A stretch of 64,000 bases of DNA, taken from positions 682,001 to 746,000 of the forward strand of contig NZ_JACHGU010000002.1 in assembly GCF_014202435.1 (NCBI RefSeq), in the 5' to 3' direction. A program made the translations under genes and the position numbers. Each line of letters opens with the position of its first letter. Position 1 is the first letter of the stretch. Of the stretch, positions 10,619 through 21,774 are shown piece by piece. The stretch comes from Pseudoxanthomonas broegbernensis (GTDB lineage Bacteria > Pseudomonadota > Gammaproteobacteria > Xanthomonadales > Xanthomonadaceae). Under the pieces are notes generated by a model. The model saw nothing but the letters and a program-made list of their open reading frames with translations, was not told the origin of the DNA and made no database searches.

Positions 10619-11167
10619 TCACTTCACCTGCTGCTTGCCCAGCTTGCGCACCAGCGTGCGCCGGTGCATGCCCAGCCGGCGCGCGGTCTCGGAGACGTTG
10701 AAGCCGGTCTCGGCCAGCACCTCGTGGATGCGTTCCCATTCCAGCGTCTTGATCGAGGTCGGGCGCTCGCCCAGGGCTACCTTGGCGTTGCCCTCGGCGC
10801 GGCCGAAGGCGGCCTCGATGTCGTCGGTGTTGGAGGGCTTGGCCAGGTAGTGGCAGGCGCCCAGCTTGATCGCCTCCACCGCCGTGGCGATGCTGGCGTA
10901 GCCGGTGAGCACCACGATCAGCATGTCCGGGTCGTGCGCGTGCAGCGCCTGCACGCAGGCCAGGCCGGAGCTGCCGCCGGCCAGCTTCAGGTCCACCACG
11001 GCGTAGCCGGGCGCGTAGTCGCGCAGCAGCGGTTCCAGGTCGGCCTGGCTGGCGGCATGGCGCACCTCGTAGCCGCGCCGCTCGAAGGAGCGCCCCAGGG
11101 TACGCGCGAAGGCGGCGTCGTCCTCGACGATCAGCAGGCGGCGCGGCATGGCGGTGGGGTCATTCAT
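10619..11167 (-). CDS. regA: RegA/PrrA/ActR-family redox response regulator
   Basis: A 182-residue response regulator with a receiver domain (acidic pocket E15-D16-D17, phospho-acceptor D59 in VVDLKL, lysine in YLAKPSN) and a short C-terminal Fis-type helix-turn-helix (FNVSETARRLGMHRRTLVRKLGK). This compact layout and the highly conserved recognition helix are typical of RegA/PrrA/ActR global redox regulators. The chosen ATG overlaps the stop of the upstream kinase gene (ATGAATGA), so the two are translated as a pair. A second ATG six codons in is possible. Targets are not visible here; in other proteobacteria they include respiratory and energy genes. Confidence 0.88.
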   Translation of the reverse strand: MNDPTAMPRRLLIVEDDAAFARTLGRSFERRGYEVRHAASQADLEPLLRDYAPGYAVVDLKLAGGSSGLACVQALHAHDPDMLIVVLTGYASIATAVEAIKLGACHYLAKPSNTDDIEAAFGRAEGNAKVALGERPTSIKTLEWERIHEVLAETGFNVSETARRLGMHRRTLVRKLGKQQVK

Positions 11168-12524
11168 CGGTCGGTTCGTCCGGTTCGCGTCCTTCCAGGG
11201 CCAGTGCGGACAGCGGCAGCTCCAGCACCACCTCGGCGCCACGCGGGTGGCGATTGGCCGCATGCAGGCGGCCGCCGAAGCTGCGCGCCACGTTCAGCGA
11301 GAGGAACAGGCCCAGGCCGCCGCCGGGGCGTCCCTTGCTGGAATTGTAGGGCTTGCCGAAGTTGGCCAGCGCTTGCTCGGTGAAGCCGGGGCCGGCGTCG
11401 CTGACCTTCAGCCGCAGCCGTTCGCCGTCCTGGCCCTCGCGCACGGCTTCCAGTCCCACCCAGTCCGGCGACGCTTCCAGCGCGTTGTCCAGGATGTTGC
11501 CGACCATCTGCTTGAGGCCCGAGTCGGACACGATCGGCACGTCGCCGTCGAGCCGGCGGCGGTAGTCGAGCCGGTTCACCGGACGGGTGGCGGACCATTC
11601 CTCGACCAGTTCGTCTAGGAACGCGGCCAGCGTGGTCTGCGCCGGTGCCTCGCCGCGCGCGTCGCCGGCCGACAGCAGGATGCCGGTGACGATGGCCTTG
11701 CAGCGGCCCAACTGGGTCTGCATCTCGTCCAGGTCCTGCTGCAGTTCGGGATGGCCCTCGAACGGCGCCATCCGCCGCCAGTCGCCCAGCAGCACCGACA
11801 GGGTGGCCAGCGGCGTGCCCAGTTCGTGCGCCGCGCCGGAGGCCAGCAGGCCCATGCGCACGATGTGCTCTTCCTCGACCGCCTGCTGGCGCAGGCCGGC
11901 CAGGCGCGCGTCGCGGTCGCGCAGGATGCGTGCGGTGCGGCCGATGAACACGGCGGCCAGCACCGCGGTCAGCGCGAAGCACACCAGCAGCCCCTGCACG
12001 TATGGGTCGGCGATGCCGCGCGCCGGCTCGGCGGCCAGGGTCACCGGGCCGGTGAACGCGACCAGGCCCAGCACCCCCGCGCAGCTCGCGGCCACCACCA
12101 CCCAGCCGGCCCAGGCCGGCAGCAGCACCGCGCCCAGCGCCACCTGCAGCAGGTACAGGAACACGAACGGGTTGGTGATGCCGCCGCTCAGGTGCAACTG
12201 CGCGGTCAGCGCGGCCACGTCCACCAGCAGCGCGAACAACAGGGCCAGGTCGCCCACGTCCTGGCGCGACCGCCAGAACAGCAGGCTGGCCAGGTTGAAC
12301 AGCGCCAGGTAGGCGACGATGCCCAGCATCGCCGCCAGCGGCAGGCGGATGTGCAGGGCGAAATGGACGAAGGCGATGGTTGCCACCTGGCCGACGATGG
12401 CGATCCAGCGCAACTGGATCAGTTGCTGCATGTTGCGCACGCCGGCGCCACGGGTGGTATCGGTGCGGGCCGATTCGATCGCCTGCCGCTTGTCCGTGCC
12501 GGTCGCCGGTGCGAGGGAGTGCAT
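11160..12524 (-). CDS. regB: RegB/PrrB-family redox sensor histidine kinase
   Basis: A 454-residue membrane histidine kinase. Residues about 35-200 form six hydrophobic helices and include GGITNPF (114-120), the quinone-binding 'redox box' of RegB/PrrB. The H-box [12 protein letters not shown] puts the phosphorylated histidine at H233, and C275, 42 residues on, corresponds in spacing to the redox-active cysteine of Rhodobacter RegB. An ATPase domain with GGGLGLFLS closes the protein. It probably reads the ubiquinone pool or oxygen level and phosphorylates RegA. The start at MHSLAPATG is preferred because the longer frame upstream is basic, low-complexity sequence. Confidence 0.88.
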   Translation of the reverse strand: MHSLAPATGTDKRQAIESARTDTTRGAGVRNMQQLIQLRWIAIVGQVATIAFVHFALHIRLPLAAMLGIVAYLALFNLASLLFWRSRQDVGDLALLFALLVDVAALTAQLHLSGGITNPFVFLYLLQVALGAVLLPAWAGWVVVAASCAGVLGLVAFTGPVTLAAEPARGIADPYVQGLLVCFALTAVLAAVFIGRTARILRDRDARLAGLRQQAVEEEHIVRMGLLASGAAHELGTPLATLSVLLGDWRRMAPFEGHPELQQDLDEMQTQLGRCKAIVTGILLSAGDARGEAPAQTTLAAFLDELVEEWSATRPVNRLDYRRRLDGDVPIVSDSGLKQMVGNILDNALEASPDWVGLEAVREGQDGERLRLKVSDAGPGFTEQALANFGKPYNSSKGRPGGGLGLFLSLNVARSFGGRLHAANRHPRGAEVVLELPLSALALEGREPDEPTDE

Positions 12525-12635
12525 CGGGAAACTCCGTGTGGCCTGTCGGGGGCGGGGGCGGCGCCGCTTCGAGGCGGAACGCACGCCACCGCGGGCCACC
12601 GACCGGGCCGCGCGAAGAAAACGGCACGTCGCCCG

Positions 12636-12664
12636 GACGGTGGTCGCCAAACCGTACCACCGTC
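12636..12664. repeat. Inverted repeat between regB and sdhE
   Basis: Nine-base perfect arms, GACGGTGGT and ACCACCGTC, are separated by 11 bases in the divergent interval between regB and sdhE. It could be an operator for either gene or a leader hairpin; nothing more can be said. Confidence 0.4.
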
Positions 12665-12808
12665 GGGCCGGTACCGGGCCCGGGCATGCGTGCGGTCCCG
12701 CGTGGGCCCACCATGGTCGCGCGGCCTGCCGCCGCCGGCCGCCGGCGCCTACACAAGAGGCGCCGCGCACCGGCAGAATGGCGTCTTTCCGGCAATCCCC
12801 GCGATGCG

Positions 12809-13084
12809 ATGACGCTGCCCCCTCCTTCGAACCCGCCATCCGCCGCCGCCGACCTGCGCCGCATCCGCTGGCGCTGCCGCCGCGGCATGCGCGAGCTGGA
12901 CCAGTTGTTCGAGCGCTGGCTGGCGCATGCGTATCCGTCCGCATCCGAGGCCGAGCGCGGGGTTTTCCTACGCCTGCTGGATTGCGAGGACGATAGGCTC
13001 TGGCGCTGGTTCATGGGCTACGAGGCCTGTCCGGATGCCGAACTGTCCGCACTCATCGTCCGCATCCGCACCCTGCCGGCTTGA
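12809..13084 (+). CDS. sdhE: Succinate dehydrogenase FAD assembly factor SdhE
   Basis: SdhE helps attach FAD covalently to SdhA and FrdA. The 91-residue product carries the invariant RGMRELD (RGxxE) motif near residues 29-35 and the family pattern [20 protein letters not shown]. The first 20 residues are Pro/Ser/Ala-rich and vary in relatives. The downstream YgfX-like frame overlaps its end, the same arrangement as ygfY-ygfX in enterobacteria. Confidence 0.92.
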   Translation: MTLPPPSNPPSAAADLRRIRWRCRRGMRELDQLFERWLAHAYPSASEAERGVFLRLLDCEDDRLWRWFMGYEACPDAELSALIVRIRTLPA

Positions 13085-13490
13085 ATGGCGGCCTTCGCGC
13101 TGGCTGTTGGCGGGGCTGCTGGTCCTCTCCCTCCTCACGCCGATGGCGGTGCTGGCGTCGGACCTTCCGCGCGCCGGTGCCTGGCCGCTGGCGCTGGCCG
13201 CCTGCGCGCATGGCCTGTGGCAGGCGTGGCGTGAAGCGCGCCGGGCGCCGCGGTACCTGGTCCTGGCCGTCGCCGCGCAAGGCGCCGACACCCTCGATGG
13301 CCGCCCGCTCCAGGCCTGCGAGCTGGCATGGCGCGGGCCATTGGCCTTCGTGCGCGCGGTCGACGCCCAGGGCCGCGCCCAGCGCCTGGTGTGGTGGCCG
13401 GACACCCTGCCGCCGGCGCTGCGCCGTGAACTGCGGCTGGCCGTGCGTGCGCGGGCCGTTTCGCGCGGCCACCGGTCGATGGCACCATAG
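13035..13490 (+). CDS. YgfX-like inner-membrane protein
   Basis: A small membrane protein with two hydrophobic segments ([20 protein letters not shown] and the following stretch) and the C-terminal pattern [21 protein letters not shown] typical of YgfX partners of SdhE. It is named from that pattern and its overlap with sdhE. The start is uncertain: the ATG used overlaps sdhE by 50 bases, and a TTG at 13107 would give a protein 24 residues shorter. E. coli YgfX was proposed as a toxin acting on division proteins, but whether that applies here is unknown. Confidence 0.7.
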   Translation: MPNCPHSSSASAPCRLEWRPSRWLLAGLLVLSLLTPMAVLASDLPRAGAWPLALAACAHGLWQAWREARRAPRYLVLAVAAQGADTLDGRPLQACELAWRGPLAFVRAVDAQGRAQRLVWWPDTLPPALRRELRLAVRARAVSRGHRSMAP

Positions 13491-13538
13491 ATGCCGACAA
13501 TCGCCGGGATGCGCCGGCACGGGACATCCCTTCGACCC

Positions 13539-14780
13539 ATGTTCACCCCCGTCTCCGTGGCCATCGGCCTGCGCTACCTGCGCGCCAAGCGCCGCAACGG
13601 CTTCATCTCCTTCATCTCGCTGGCCTCCATCCTCGGCATCGCCCTGGGCGTGGCCGTGCTCATCACCACCATGGCGGTGATGAGCGGCTTCCAGAAGGAG
13701 ATCCGCGACCGCCTGCTGCAGTTCGCCGCCCACGCCACGGTGATCGCCGACGGCGTGCCGCTGCAGGACTGGCGGCATGCGCTGGACGTGGCGGCGCGCG
13801 ACCCGCGCGTGGCCGGCGCCGCGCCCTACATCGAGACCGAGGCGCTGCTGTCCGGTCCGCGCCGGCAGCCGGCGATGGTGCGCGGCGTGGAACCCGGGCT
13901 CGAGGAGAACGTCTCGGTGCTGGCGCAGAAGATGACGCGCGGCTCGGCCGATTCGCTCGCCGCCGGCGGGTTCAACATCCTGCTGGGCCAGGAGCTGGCG
14001 CTGTGGCTGGGCGTGGACGTGGGCGATACGGTGCTGGTGATGCTGCCCGAATTCCAGGGCTCGCCGGTAGGCGCGATGCCGCGGGTCAAGCGCTTCACCG
14101 TCAGCGGCATCTTCTCGGCCGGGCACAACGAGGTCGACCGCGGCCTGGCCCTGGTGGAGATGACCGACCTGCAGCGGGTGCTGCGCATGGACGGGGTCAC
14201 CGGCGTGCGCCTGAAGCTGCACGACATGAACCGTTCCTTCGAGGTGGCCCGTGACCTGGCCCTGCAGTTGCCCGGCTTCTACCGGGTCAGCGACTGGACC
14301 CAGGAGAACGCCAACCTCTACCACTCGCTGAAGATGGAAAAGACGGTGATGGGCATCCTGCTGTCGCTGATCATCCTGATGGGCGCTTTCACCCTGGTGA
14401 ACTCGCAGGTGATGCTGGTGACCGACAAGCAGGCCGACATCGCCATCCTGCGCACCCTGGGCCTGACCCCGGGCGGGGTGATGCAGGTGTTCATGGTCCA
14501 GGGCACGCTGATCGGCATCATCGGCACCGTGCTCGGCTTCGTCGGCGGGGTGGCCCTGACCTGGAACCTGGAGCGCATCCTGGACGGCATCGAGGCGCTG
14601 TTCGACATCACCCTGCTGCCGGAGGACGTGTACTACATCACCGGCCTGCCCACCGACATGCAGACCGGCGACGTGGTCACCACCCTGGTGATCGCCTTGC
14701 TGATGAGCTTCCTGGCCACCCTGTATCCGGCCTGGCGCGCCTCGCGCACCCCGCCGGCGGAGGCGTTGCGCTATGAGTGA
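13539..14780 (+). CDS. lolC: Lipoprotein-releasing system transmembrane protein LolC/LolE
   Basis: This is the permease of the ABC transporter that extracts outer-membrane lipoproteins from the inner membrane and hands them to LolA. The 413-residue protein has one N-terminal helix ([25 protein letters not shown] region, residues 22-48), a large periplasmic domain, and three C-terminal helices ending in the FtsX-type [20 protein letters not shown]. Only one permease gene is seen next to lolD, so the transporter may be a homodimeric LolF-like type; a second permease elsewhere cannot be excluded. Confidence 0.93.
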   Translation: MFTPVSVAIGLRYLRAKRRNGFISFISLASILGIALGVAVLITTMAVMSGFQKEIRDRLLQFAAHATVIADGVPLQDWRHALDVAARDPRVAGAAPYIETEALLSGPRRQPAMVRGVEPGLEENVSVLAQKMTRGSADSLAAGGFNILLGQELALWLGVDVGDTVLVMLPEFQGSPVGAMPRVKRFTVSGIFSAGHNEVDRGLALVEMTDLQRVLRMDGVTGVRLKLHDMNRSFEVARDLALQLPGFYRVSDWTQENANLYHSLKMEKTVMGILLSLIILMGAFTLVNSQVMLVTDKQADIAILRTLGLTPGGVMQVFMVQGTLIGIIGTVLGFVGGVALTWNLERILDGIEALFDITLLPEDVYYITGLPTDMQTGDVVTTLVIALLMSFLATLYPAWRASRTPPAEALRYE

Positions 14781-15501
14781 CGACCGGGACCGTCCGCCCG
14801 CGGCCGCGCAGGCGCGCGACGGCGAGGTGCTGCGCGCCGAGGCGCTGGGCAAGACCTACGCCGAGGGCAAGATGAAGACCCCGGTGTTCGACGGGCTGGA
14901 CCTGCAGGTGGCCGCCGGCGAGACGGTGGCCATCGTCGGCGCGTCGGGCGCGGGCAAGAGCACCCTGCTGCACCTGCTCGGCGGGCTGGACACGCCCACC
15001 GCGGGCGAGGTGTACGTGGCCGGGCAGAAGATGTCGGCGCTGTCCGACGCCCAGCGCGGGCGCCTGCGCAATGGCGCGCTGGGCTTCGTCTACCAGTTCC
15101 ACCACCTGCTGCCCGAGTTCACCGCGCTGGAGAACGCGATGATGCCGGTGCTGCTGGCCGGCGGCGGGGTGGCCGAGGCGACCCGGCGCGCCACCGGGCT
15201 GCTGGAGTCGGTGGGCCTGGGCCACCGACTGGCGCACAAGCCGGGCGAACTGTCCGGCGGCGAGCGCCAGCGCGCGGCCGTGGCCCGCGCCCTGGTCAAC
15301 CGTCCGGCCTGCGTGCTGGGCGACGAGCCCACCGGCAACCTGGACGAGAAGACCGCCGCGCACGTGTTCGAGCTGATGCTGGAGCTCAACCGCGCCCAGC
15401 GCACCAGCCTGGTCCTGGTCACCCACGACCGCCGCCTGGCGCATCGCCTGGACCGCGTGCTGGAGCTGCATGCGGGCAAGCTGCGCCAGGTCGCCGCGTA
15501 G
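14773..15501 (+). CDS. lolD: Lipoprotein-releasing system ATP-binding protein LolD
   Basis: The ATPase of the lipoprotein sorting transporter. The 242-residue protein has Walker A GASGAGKS (56-63), signature LSGGERQR, and Walker B followed by DEPTGNLD, all typical of the LolD/MacB subfamily. Its ATG overlaps the lolC stop by eight bases, so the two subunits are translationally coupled. Confidence 0.95.
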   Translation: MSDDRDRPPAAAQARDGEVLRAEALGKTYAEGKMKTPVFDGLDLQVAAGETVAIVGASGAGKSTLLHLLGGLDTPTAGEVYVAGQKMSALSDAQRGRLRNGALGFVYQFHHLLPEFTALENAMMPVLLAGGGVAEATRRATGLLESVGLGHRLAHKPGELSGGERQRAAVARALVNRPACVLGDEPTGNLDEKTAAHVFELMLELNRAQRTSLVLVTHDRRLAHRLDRVLELHAGKLRQVAA

Positions 15502-15620
15502 GAACGACGCGACCGCGCTGCGGCCGGCCTCTTGCAGGAGCCGTGTGCAGCCGGCGGCCGCCCGGCGGACCTGCCGGCTCTCTCCGTCCGCCTCAACGCA
15601 TTGCCGATCGACGCCGGTGC

Positions 15621-16193
15621 CTACGGCAGGCGGATGTCGACCAGCCGCCAGCGCAGCCCCTGGCGCCGGAGCACGAACACGGTGCGGCGGCCATCGTCGT
15701 GCTCGACCGTGGCGGTGAAGCGCGACAGGGACTGGTAGCGAAGCTGCGCGCCCCGCAGGGGCCGGGCCGGTTCGGTGGCGGCCCAGGCATCGCCGCCGAC
15801 GGTGCGCCCGCGGGCGCGCTGCCAGACCGCGTGACCCTGCAGCAGCGCGGCGATGCCGGCCGGCGTGGCCAGCGTATCCACGGCCATGCCGCCCGCGCCG
15901 CCGAGCGCCACCAGCGCCAGCGCGCCCAGCGGACTGGCGGCCGTGTCCTCGCCCGCGGCGCGCACCAGGCGGTCGTCCAGTTGGGCCTTGAGGTTGGCGC
16001 GCAGGCGCGGGAAATCGACGTGGCGCTGCAGCGCGGAGGCATCGCGGCGTTCCAGTGCGCGCTCGATGCCGCGCACCGCCAGCCACGGCCCGGCGGCGAT
16101 CCAGGCCGCCAGCGCCAGTGCCAACAGGAGCGCGACGACGCCGACGCCGCGCAGCGTCCGCAGGCGCCCGGCCGGGGCGGGGTGCGTGTGCAT
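15621..16193 (-). CDS. DUF2939-type membrane-anchored protein
   Basis: A 190-residue protein with one N-terminal membrane anchor (VVALLLALALAAWIAAGPW, about residues 19-37) and an exported domain that begins with the pattern AVRGIERALERRDASALQRHVDFPRLRANLK, typical of DUF2939 proteins. Function is unknown. It starts four bases after the DUF2461 gene ends and is the last gene of a long minus-strand run. Confidence 0.75.
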   Translation of the reverse strand: MHTHPAPAGRLRTLRGVGVVALLLALALAAWIAAGPWLAVRGIERALERRDASALQRHVDFPRLRANLKAQLDDRLVRAAGEDTAASPLGALALVALGGAGGMAVDTLATPAGIAALLQGHAVWQRARGRTVGGDAWAATEPARPLRGAQLRYQSLSRFTATVEHDDGRRTVFVLRRQGLRWRLVDIRLP

Positions 16194-16197
16194 GGGG

Positions 16198-16884
16198 TCA
16201 GAACTCCAGGTCCAGGGCCGCGCACAGATAGTCCACGAACGGGGCCAGCGCCACCAGGTCGGCCTCCACCGACTTGCGCAGCCCCGGGCGGGTCATGGCC
16301 GCATCGTCCAGCGGCCGCAGCAAGACCCAGTTGCGGTGCCGCAGGTCGTCGATGAACGCGAAGTCCGCCGGGAATCCGCGCGGCGGGCGCACCAGCATGT
16401 CGCCATCGTCCAGGGAATAGCGCCGGCGCAGCGCCGGGGCGTGCGCGGCCTTCCTCCAGGTGCCCGGGTTGTCGAGGATGAACTGGCGCACACGGCGCTG
16501 GGTGGGCGGTTCCGGGTGCCACAGGCCGGCGCCGACGAAGCTGTTGCCGGGCTGCAGGTGCAGGTAGAAGGAGGGCGCCGGCACCTCGCGGCGGCGCTCG
16601 TGGAACAGGCGCGCGCCCTGCCAGGGCTTGTAGGGCGACTTGTCGCCGGAATAGCGCACGTCGCGGTGGATGCGAAACAGCGAGCCGCCGACGAGGCGCG
16701 GGTCGGCCCGGTAGTGCGGGCTGACCGCCGCCAGCGCCGGCTGCAGGTCGGCGATCAGGCGCAGGAACGGCTGGCGCACGTGCGTTTCGTAGTCCTGGCG
16801 GTGTGCCTGGAACCAGGCCTTGTCGTTGTGCCGGGCCAGGCCGCGCAGGAACTTGAAGCTGGCGTCGCTGAAATGGCTTTTCAT
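16198..16884 (-). CDS. DUF2461 (TIGR02453) family protein
   Basis: A 228-residue soluble protein of a widespread family without established function. Recognisable blocks are FKFLRGLARHNDKAWFQAHR at the N terminus, FRIHRDVRYSGDKSPYKPW in the middle and the histidine of FYLHLQPGNSFVGAG. The start overlaps the stop of sbcB (ATGA), so it is made with exonuclease I from one mRNA. No catalytic residues are established for the family. Confidence 0.85.
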   Translation of the reverse strand: MKSHFSDASFKFLRGLARHNDKAWFQAHRQDYETHVRQPFLRLIADLQPALAAVSPHYRADPRLVGGSLFRIHRDVRYSGDKSPYKPWQGARLFHERRREVPAPSFYLHLQPGNSFVGAGLWHPEPPTQRRVRQFILDNPGTWRKAAHAPALRRRYSLDDGDMLVRPPRGFPADFAFIDDLRHRNWVLLRPLDDAAMTRPGLRKSVEADLVALAPFVDYLCAALDLEF

Positions 16885-18320
16885 AGTCCGTCGCGCAGGT
16901 CCCGCCCCCAGTGTTCCAGCCGGTCCAGCAGCGCCAGCTTCGTCCCGTCGCCGGCATGGGCGGCGCGCAGGGCCTCGATCTGGGCGAAGTAGCCGGCGAA
17001 GGAATATTCGGACAGGCCGCTCTCCTCCACAAGGCGTTGGCGGCGGTAGGCGTCCCAGCGCTCGCGCTCGGCCGGCGACAGCGCCTGCGGCCAGTTGCGG
17101 GCGCGGTAGCGGAACAGCAACTCGGGCAGGCGCGCATCGCGGAAGTCGAAGCCGCGCGTGCCCAGCTCCGACGCCGTGGTGGCGCGCACCTGCGCGCACA
17201 GGCGGCGGTCGCCGTCGCCGCAGAAGCCGGCGTAGAGCGAACCGTCCACGTCGCCTTGCGCATGCTCGCGGCCGCCGGCGAACACCTGGCGCGCCTTCTC
17301 GGCCAGGGCGGGACCGTGCGCGCGCAGGCGCTGCACGCCGGCCAGCAGCGCATCGGCGTCCAGGCCCAGGCGCTGCAGGTCGCCGGCGCGCAGGTGCGCC
17401 CAGGGCACCAGCATCGGCGAGCGGTTCAGGTGCACTTCCTTCAGCGGCACGCGCGATACGCCCGGCGGCAGGTCCGCCACCGGGGTGTAGAGCCGGTCGG
17501 CGATGCCGGCCGCGTCCTGCTCCAGCAGCGCCTCCACGTCGCCGTCCAGGTCGAACACGATCACCCGGTTGGAGATGGACGGATGCGCGGCCAGCGGCAG
17601 CACCGCCGCCGCGCACATGCGGCTGGCCGGGTAGCGCTGGGACACGTGCAGCACCGGCTGCATGGCCATGGGGTCCAGCAGCGTGGCGGCGTGGCGCTTG
17701 TCGCGCAGTTTCAGGGCGTAGTCCCACAGCCGGGGCTGGGCCTGGCGCAGCAGCCGGGCCAGGCCGAGGGTGGCGTATACGTCCGACAGGGCCTCGTGCG
17801 CGTCGCCCTGGCGCACGCCGTTGGCCAGGGCCAGGTGTTCGAGCTTGAACGAGGGCGCGCCGTCCTCGCGCCGGGGCCAGGCCAGGCCGTCCGGGCGCAG
17901 GGCATGGGCCAGGCGCAGCACGTCCAGCAGGTCCCAGCGCGAGTTGCCGCCGCGCCATTCGCGCTCGTAGGGGTCGAAGAAGTTGCGGAACAGGGTGTGG
18001 CGGACGAACTCGTCGTCGAAGCGCAGCGAGTTGTAGCCCAGGGTGCAGGTGCCCGGCCGGGCCATCTCCTCGACGATGCGCGAGGCCGCCTCCGCCTCGA
18101 TCATGCCCTCGCGCAGCGCCTGTTGCGGGGCGATGCCGGTGATCGTGCTGGCGATGGGCGAGGGCAGCAGGTCGTCGGCCGGCTGCACGAAGAAGCTGAG
18201 CGGTTCCTCGACCTGGTTCAGTTCCGCATCCGTGCGCACCGCCGCGAACTGGGCGATGCGGGTGCGCCGGGGATCGGCGCCGAAGGTCTCCAGGTCGTAG
18301 AACAGGAAGCTGTCGCTCAT
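16881..18320 (-). CDS. sbcB: Exodeoxyribonuclease I
   Basis: ExoI degrades single-stranded DNA 3'-to-5' in recombination and mismatch repair. The 479-residue protein begins MSDSFLFYDLETFG, placing the DEDD catalytic D9 and E11, followed by the exonuclease block (TLGYNSLRFDDEFVRHTLFRN) and the ExoI-specific C-terminal domain with ARQVFAGG-like segments. The length matches E. coli SbcB (475). Its ATG lies some 90 bases after the kmo stop and its end overlaps the DUF2461 gene. Confidence 0.94.
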   Translation of the reverse strand: MSDSFLFYDLETFGADPRRTRIAQFAAVRTDAELNQVEEPLSFFVQPADDLLPSPIASTITGIAPQQALREGMIEAEAASRIVEEMARPGTCTLGYNSLRFDDEFVRHTLFRNFFDPYEREWRGGNSRWDLLDVLRLAHALRPDGLAWPRREDGAPSFKLEHLALANGVRQGDAHEALSDVYATLGLARLLRQAQPRLWDYALKLRDKRHAATLLDPMAMQPVLHVSQRYPASRMCAAAVLPLAAHPSISNRVIVFDLDGDVEALLEQDAAGIADRLYTPVADLPPGVSRVPLKEVHLNRSPMLVPWAHLRAGDLQRLGLDADALLAGVQRLRAHGPALAEKARQVFAGGREHAQGDVDGSLYAGFCGDGDRRLCAQVRATTASELGTRGFDFRDARLPELLFRYRARNWPQALSPAERERWDAYRRQRLVEESGLSEYSFAGYFAQIEALRAAHAGDGTKLALLDRLEHWGRDLRDGL

Positions 18321-18408
18321 GGCAATCGCATCGTTCCGTGCATCGGAAAGGGGGGAGGATGCCCGCATGTGCCGGCCGCGCCGCGCCGCCCGCCGCGCAT
18401 GCAGCGTC

Positions 18409-19824
18409 TCACCGCGCCTGCGCCAGCATCGGCAGGCGCGCATGGACGGTTGCGGCCAGCGCCTCCCAATCGATGCCGGCCAGGTCGTGGCGTCCGCGCG
18501 TGGCCTCCACCAGGATCTCGCGCTGGACCTCGCTGCGCTGCAGCGCCACCGCGTAGGGAATGCGCATGAACGTGACCATGGCGTAGTGGGGCACGAAACG
18601 CTGCGGATGGCGTTCCTGGAGCGCACGTTCCAGCTCGCGCTGCAGCAGGAAGTCCGGATCGTCCACCCGGTCGCGCATCTCCACGTAGTTCTCCAGCGCC
18701 ATGGACTGGATCGCCGCGGCATTGGGCTTGCGCTCGGCCTCGAACGCGGCGAAGGCCCGCTCCAGCGCGCGGCGTGCCAGGCCGGGCGGCACCGAAGGCG
18801 GCACATGCCGGTCCAGCGCCTCGGCCAGCGCCACGCAATCCTCGAAGGCGCAGTTCATGCCCTGGCCGTGGAACGGCACCATGGCGTGCGCGGCATCGCC
18901 CAGCAGCACCGCGCGCCCGTCCAGGTGCCAGCGGTCCAGGTACAGGGTGCCGAGCAGGCCGGGCGGGTGGCGTTCCCAGTCCCGCTCCAGGTCCGGGATC
19001 AGCGGCAGGGCATCGGCGAAGTCGCGCGCGAACAGGGCATGCACCTCCCGGCCGCTGCGCACGCTGGCGAAGCTGGGGTCGTCCGTGCCGGGCACCGGGT
19101 GGTTGGGCAGGAACACGGTGACGGTGAAGGTGCCCTCGTCGTTGGGCAGCGCGATGCACATGTAGCGCCCGCGCGGCCAGATGTGCAGCGCGTTGGCTTC
19201 GATCCTGAAGCCGCCGTCCGCGCCGGGCGGGATGGTCAGCTCCTTGTAGGAGTGGTCCAGGAAGTCGGTGCGCTCGCCGAAGCCGGCCTTGCGCACCATC
19301 TCCGCGCGCAGCGCCGAGCCGGCGCCGTCGCTGCCGACCAGGGTGGAGAAGCGGATGTCCTCGGGCTGGTCGTCGCGGTCGTCGATCAGGCGCGCGGTGC
19401 CGGCGTCGAAGTCCACCGTGTGCAGGCGCCGGTGGAAATGGATCGTGGCGCCGGCGCGCTGAGCCGCCTCCAGCAGGGCGACATTGAGGTCGGCGCGGTG
19501 CACTGACCAGATCGCCTCCGAGTCGTCGCGGCCGTAGCGCTGCAACTGCAGCGAGCCGTCCAGGCCGTGGATCATGCGCCCGCGCATCATCACCGCCTGG
19601 CGCATCACCGCCTCCTCCACGCCGGCCACGCGCAGCGCGTGGCGCCCGCGCTCGGCCAGGGCCAGGTTGATCGAGCGGCCGGACTCGTAGCCCTTCACCC
19701 GCGGGTCGCCGCGGCGCTCGTAGACGGTGATCCTCCAGCCGCGCCGGGACAGCAGGATGGCCAGCAGCGAGCCGGCCAGGCCGGCGCCGATCAGGGTCAG
19801 TTCGCGCTTGTCGTGATTGCTCAA
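18409..19824 (-). CDS. kmo: Kynurenine 3-monooxygenase
   Basis: An FAD-dependent hydroxylase that converts L-kynurenine to 3-hydroxykynurenine with NADPH and oxygen. The 471-residue protein has the FAD-binding GAGLAG (13-18) after LTLI, the DG-type motif VGSDGAGSALR, and the GD motif GDAAHAMVPFHGQGMN. A C-terminal hydrophobic/amphipathic stretch follows. No ATG or GTG precedes the flavin motif at a suitable distance; the only sensible start is TTG, giving MSNHDKRELTLIGAG. It lies downstream of kynU and haaO in the order used by xanthomonads for making quinolinate from tryptophan. Confidence 0.92.
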   Translation of the reverse strand: MSNHDKRELTLIGAGLAGSLLAILLSRRGWRITVYERRGDPRVKGYESGRSINLALAERGRHALRVAGVEEAVMRQAVMMRGRMIHGLDGSLQLQRYGRDDSEAIWSVHRADLNVALLEAAQRAGATIHFHRRLHTVDFDAGTARLIDDRDDQPEDIRFSTLVGSDGAGSALRAEMVRKAGFGERTDFLDHSYKELTIPPGADGGFRIEANALHIWPRGRYMCIALPNDEGTFTVTVFLPNHPVPGTDDPSFASVRSGREVHALFARDFADALPLIPDLERDWERHPPGLLGTLYLDRWHLDGRAVLLGDAAHAMVPFHGQGMNCAFEDCVALAEALDRHVPPSVPPGLARRALERAFAAFEAERKPNAAAIQSMALENYVEMRDRVDDPDFLLQRELERALQERHPQRFVPHYAMVTFMRIPYAVALQRSEVQREILVEATRGRHDLAGIDWEALAATVHARLPMLAQAR

Positions 19825-19850
19825 CGCCGTGATTCCGCCATCGTCATTGC

Positions 19851-19870
19851 GTCGCCCCCGCGAAGGCGGG
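19851..19870. repeat. REP-like GC hairpin between kynU and kmo
   Basis: CCCGC-GAAG-GCGGG forms a short hairpin (arms 19857-19861 and 19866-19870) in the 47-base gap. It resembles the CCCGCGAA-GCGGG core of dispersed intergenic repeats of many proteobacteria. A single copy in this window makes the call tentative. Confidence 0.35.
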
Positions 19871-19871
19871 A

Positions 19872-21149
<1,278 letters not shown>

Positions 21150-21171
21150 GGCGCGGCGGTGCCTCGTGCGC

Positions 21172-21738
21172 TCAGGTGACGTCGGCCAGCGAGTCCGGGC
21201 GGGGCTCGTAGCGTTCCGGGCGCGGGTTGAGGTGGCCGCAGTGGCCGCAGGTGCGGTGCTCGACGGAGCGGTAGAAGCGCTCGAACACCGGCGGCAGGTC
21301 GCGCTCGATGTCGTGCAGGTGGAAGTATTCCTCGTACAGCTTGTGGTTGCAGCGCTCGCAGTACCACAGCAGGCCGTCGTCCTCGTGCGCCAGGCGCCGG
21401 CGCTCGACCACCAGGCCGACGCTGCCGGGCATGCGCTGCGGCGAGTGCGGCACGCGCGGCGGCAGCAGGAAGACCTGGCCGGCGGGGATGGGGATGTCGC
21501 GCACCGCGCCCGGGCCGCCGTCGCGGTGCTCCTGTACGCGCAGCACCATCTCGCCCTCGAGCTGGTAGAACCACTCCGGGCCTTCGTCCCAGTGGAAGTC
21601 GGTGCGCGAGTTCGGCCCGCCGACCACCATCACGATGAAGTCGCCGTCGTAGATGCACTTGTTGCCCACCGGCGGTTCGAGCAGGTGGCGGTGTTCCTCG
21701 ATCCAGGCGTGCAGGTCGAGCGGGGCGGGCAGGCTCAT
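21172..21738 (-). CDS. haaO: 3-hydroxyanthranilate 3,4-dioxygenase
   Basis: An iron cupin dioxygenase that opens 3-hydroxyanthranilate to the precursor of quinolinate. The 188-residue protein has the iron ligands H49 and E55 in [17 protein letters not shown] and a third histidine, H98, in [10 protein letters not shown]-terminal rubredoxin-like site made of two CxxC pairs (YCERC and TCGHC) is present, as in the bacterial short-form enzyme. With kynU and kmo it points to de novo NAD synthesis from tryptophan; the first two steps (tryptophan dioxygenase, formamidase) are not in the window. Confidence 0.95.
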   Translation of the reverse strand: MSLPAPLDLHAWIEEHRHLLEPPVGNKCIYDGDFIVMVVGGPNSRTDFHWDEGPEWFYQLEGEMVLRVQEHRDGGPGAVRDIPIPAGQVFLLPPRVPHSPQRMPGSVGLVVERRRLAHEDDGLLWYCERCNHKLYEEYFHLHDIERDLPPVFERFYRSVEHRTCGHCGHLNPRPERYEPRPDSLADVT

Positions 21739-21774
21739 GGGCGATTTCCTCGTGGTTCCCGGAAGGCGTGCGGC

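Noticed and set aside
12380-12808. In-frame 5' extension of sdhE by more than 140 codons
   Set aside because: The extension is antisense to regB and basic low-complexity; the ATG at 12809 gives the normal SdhE length.
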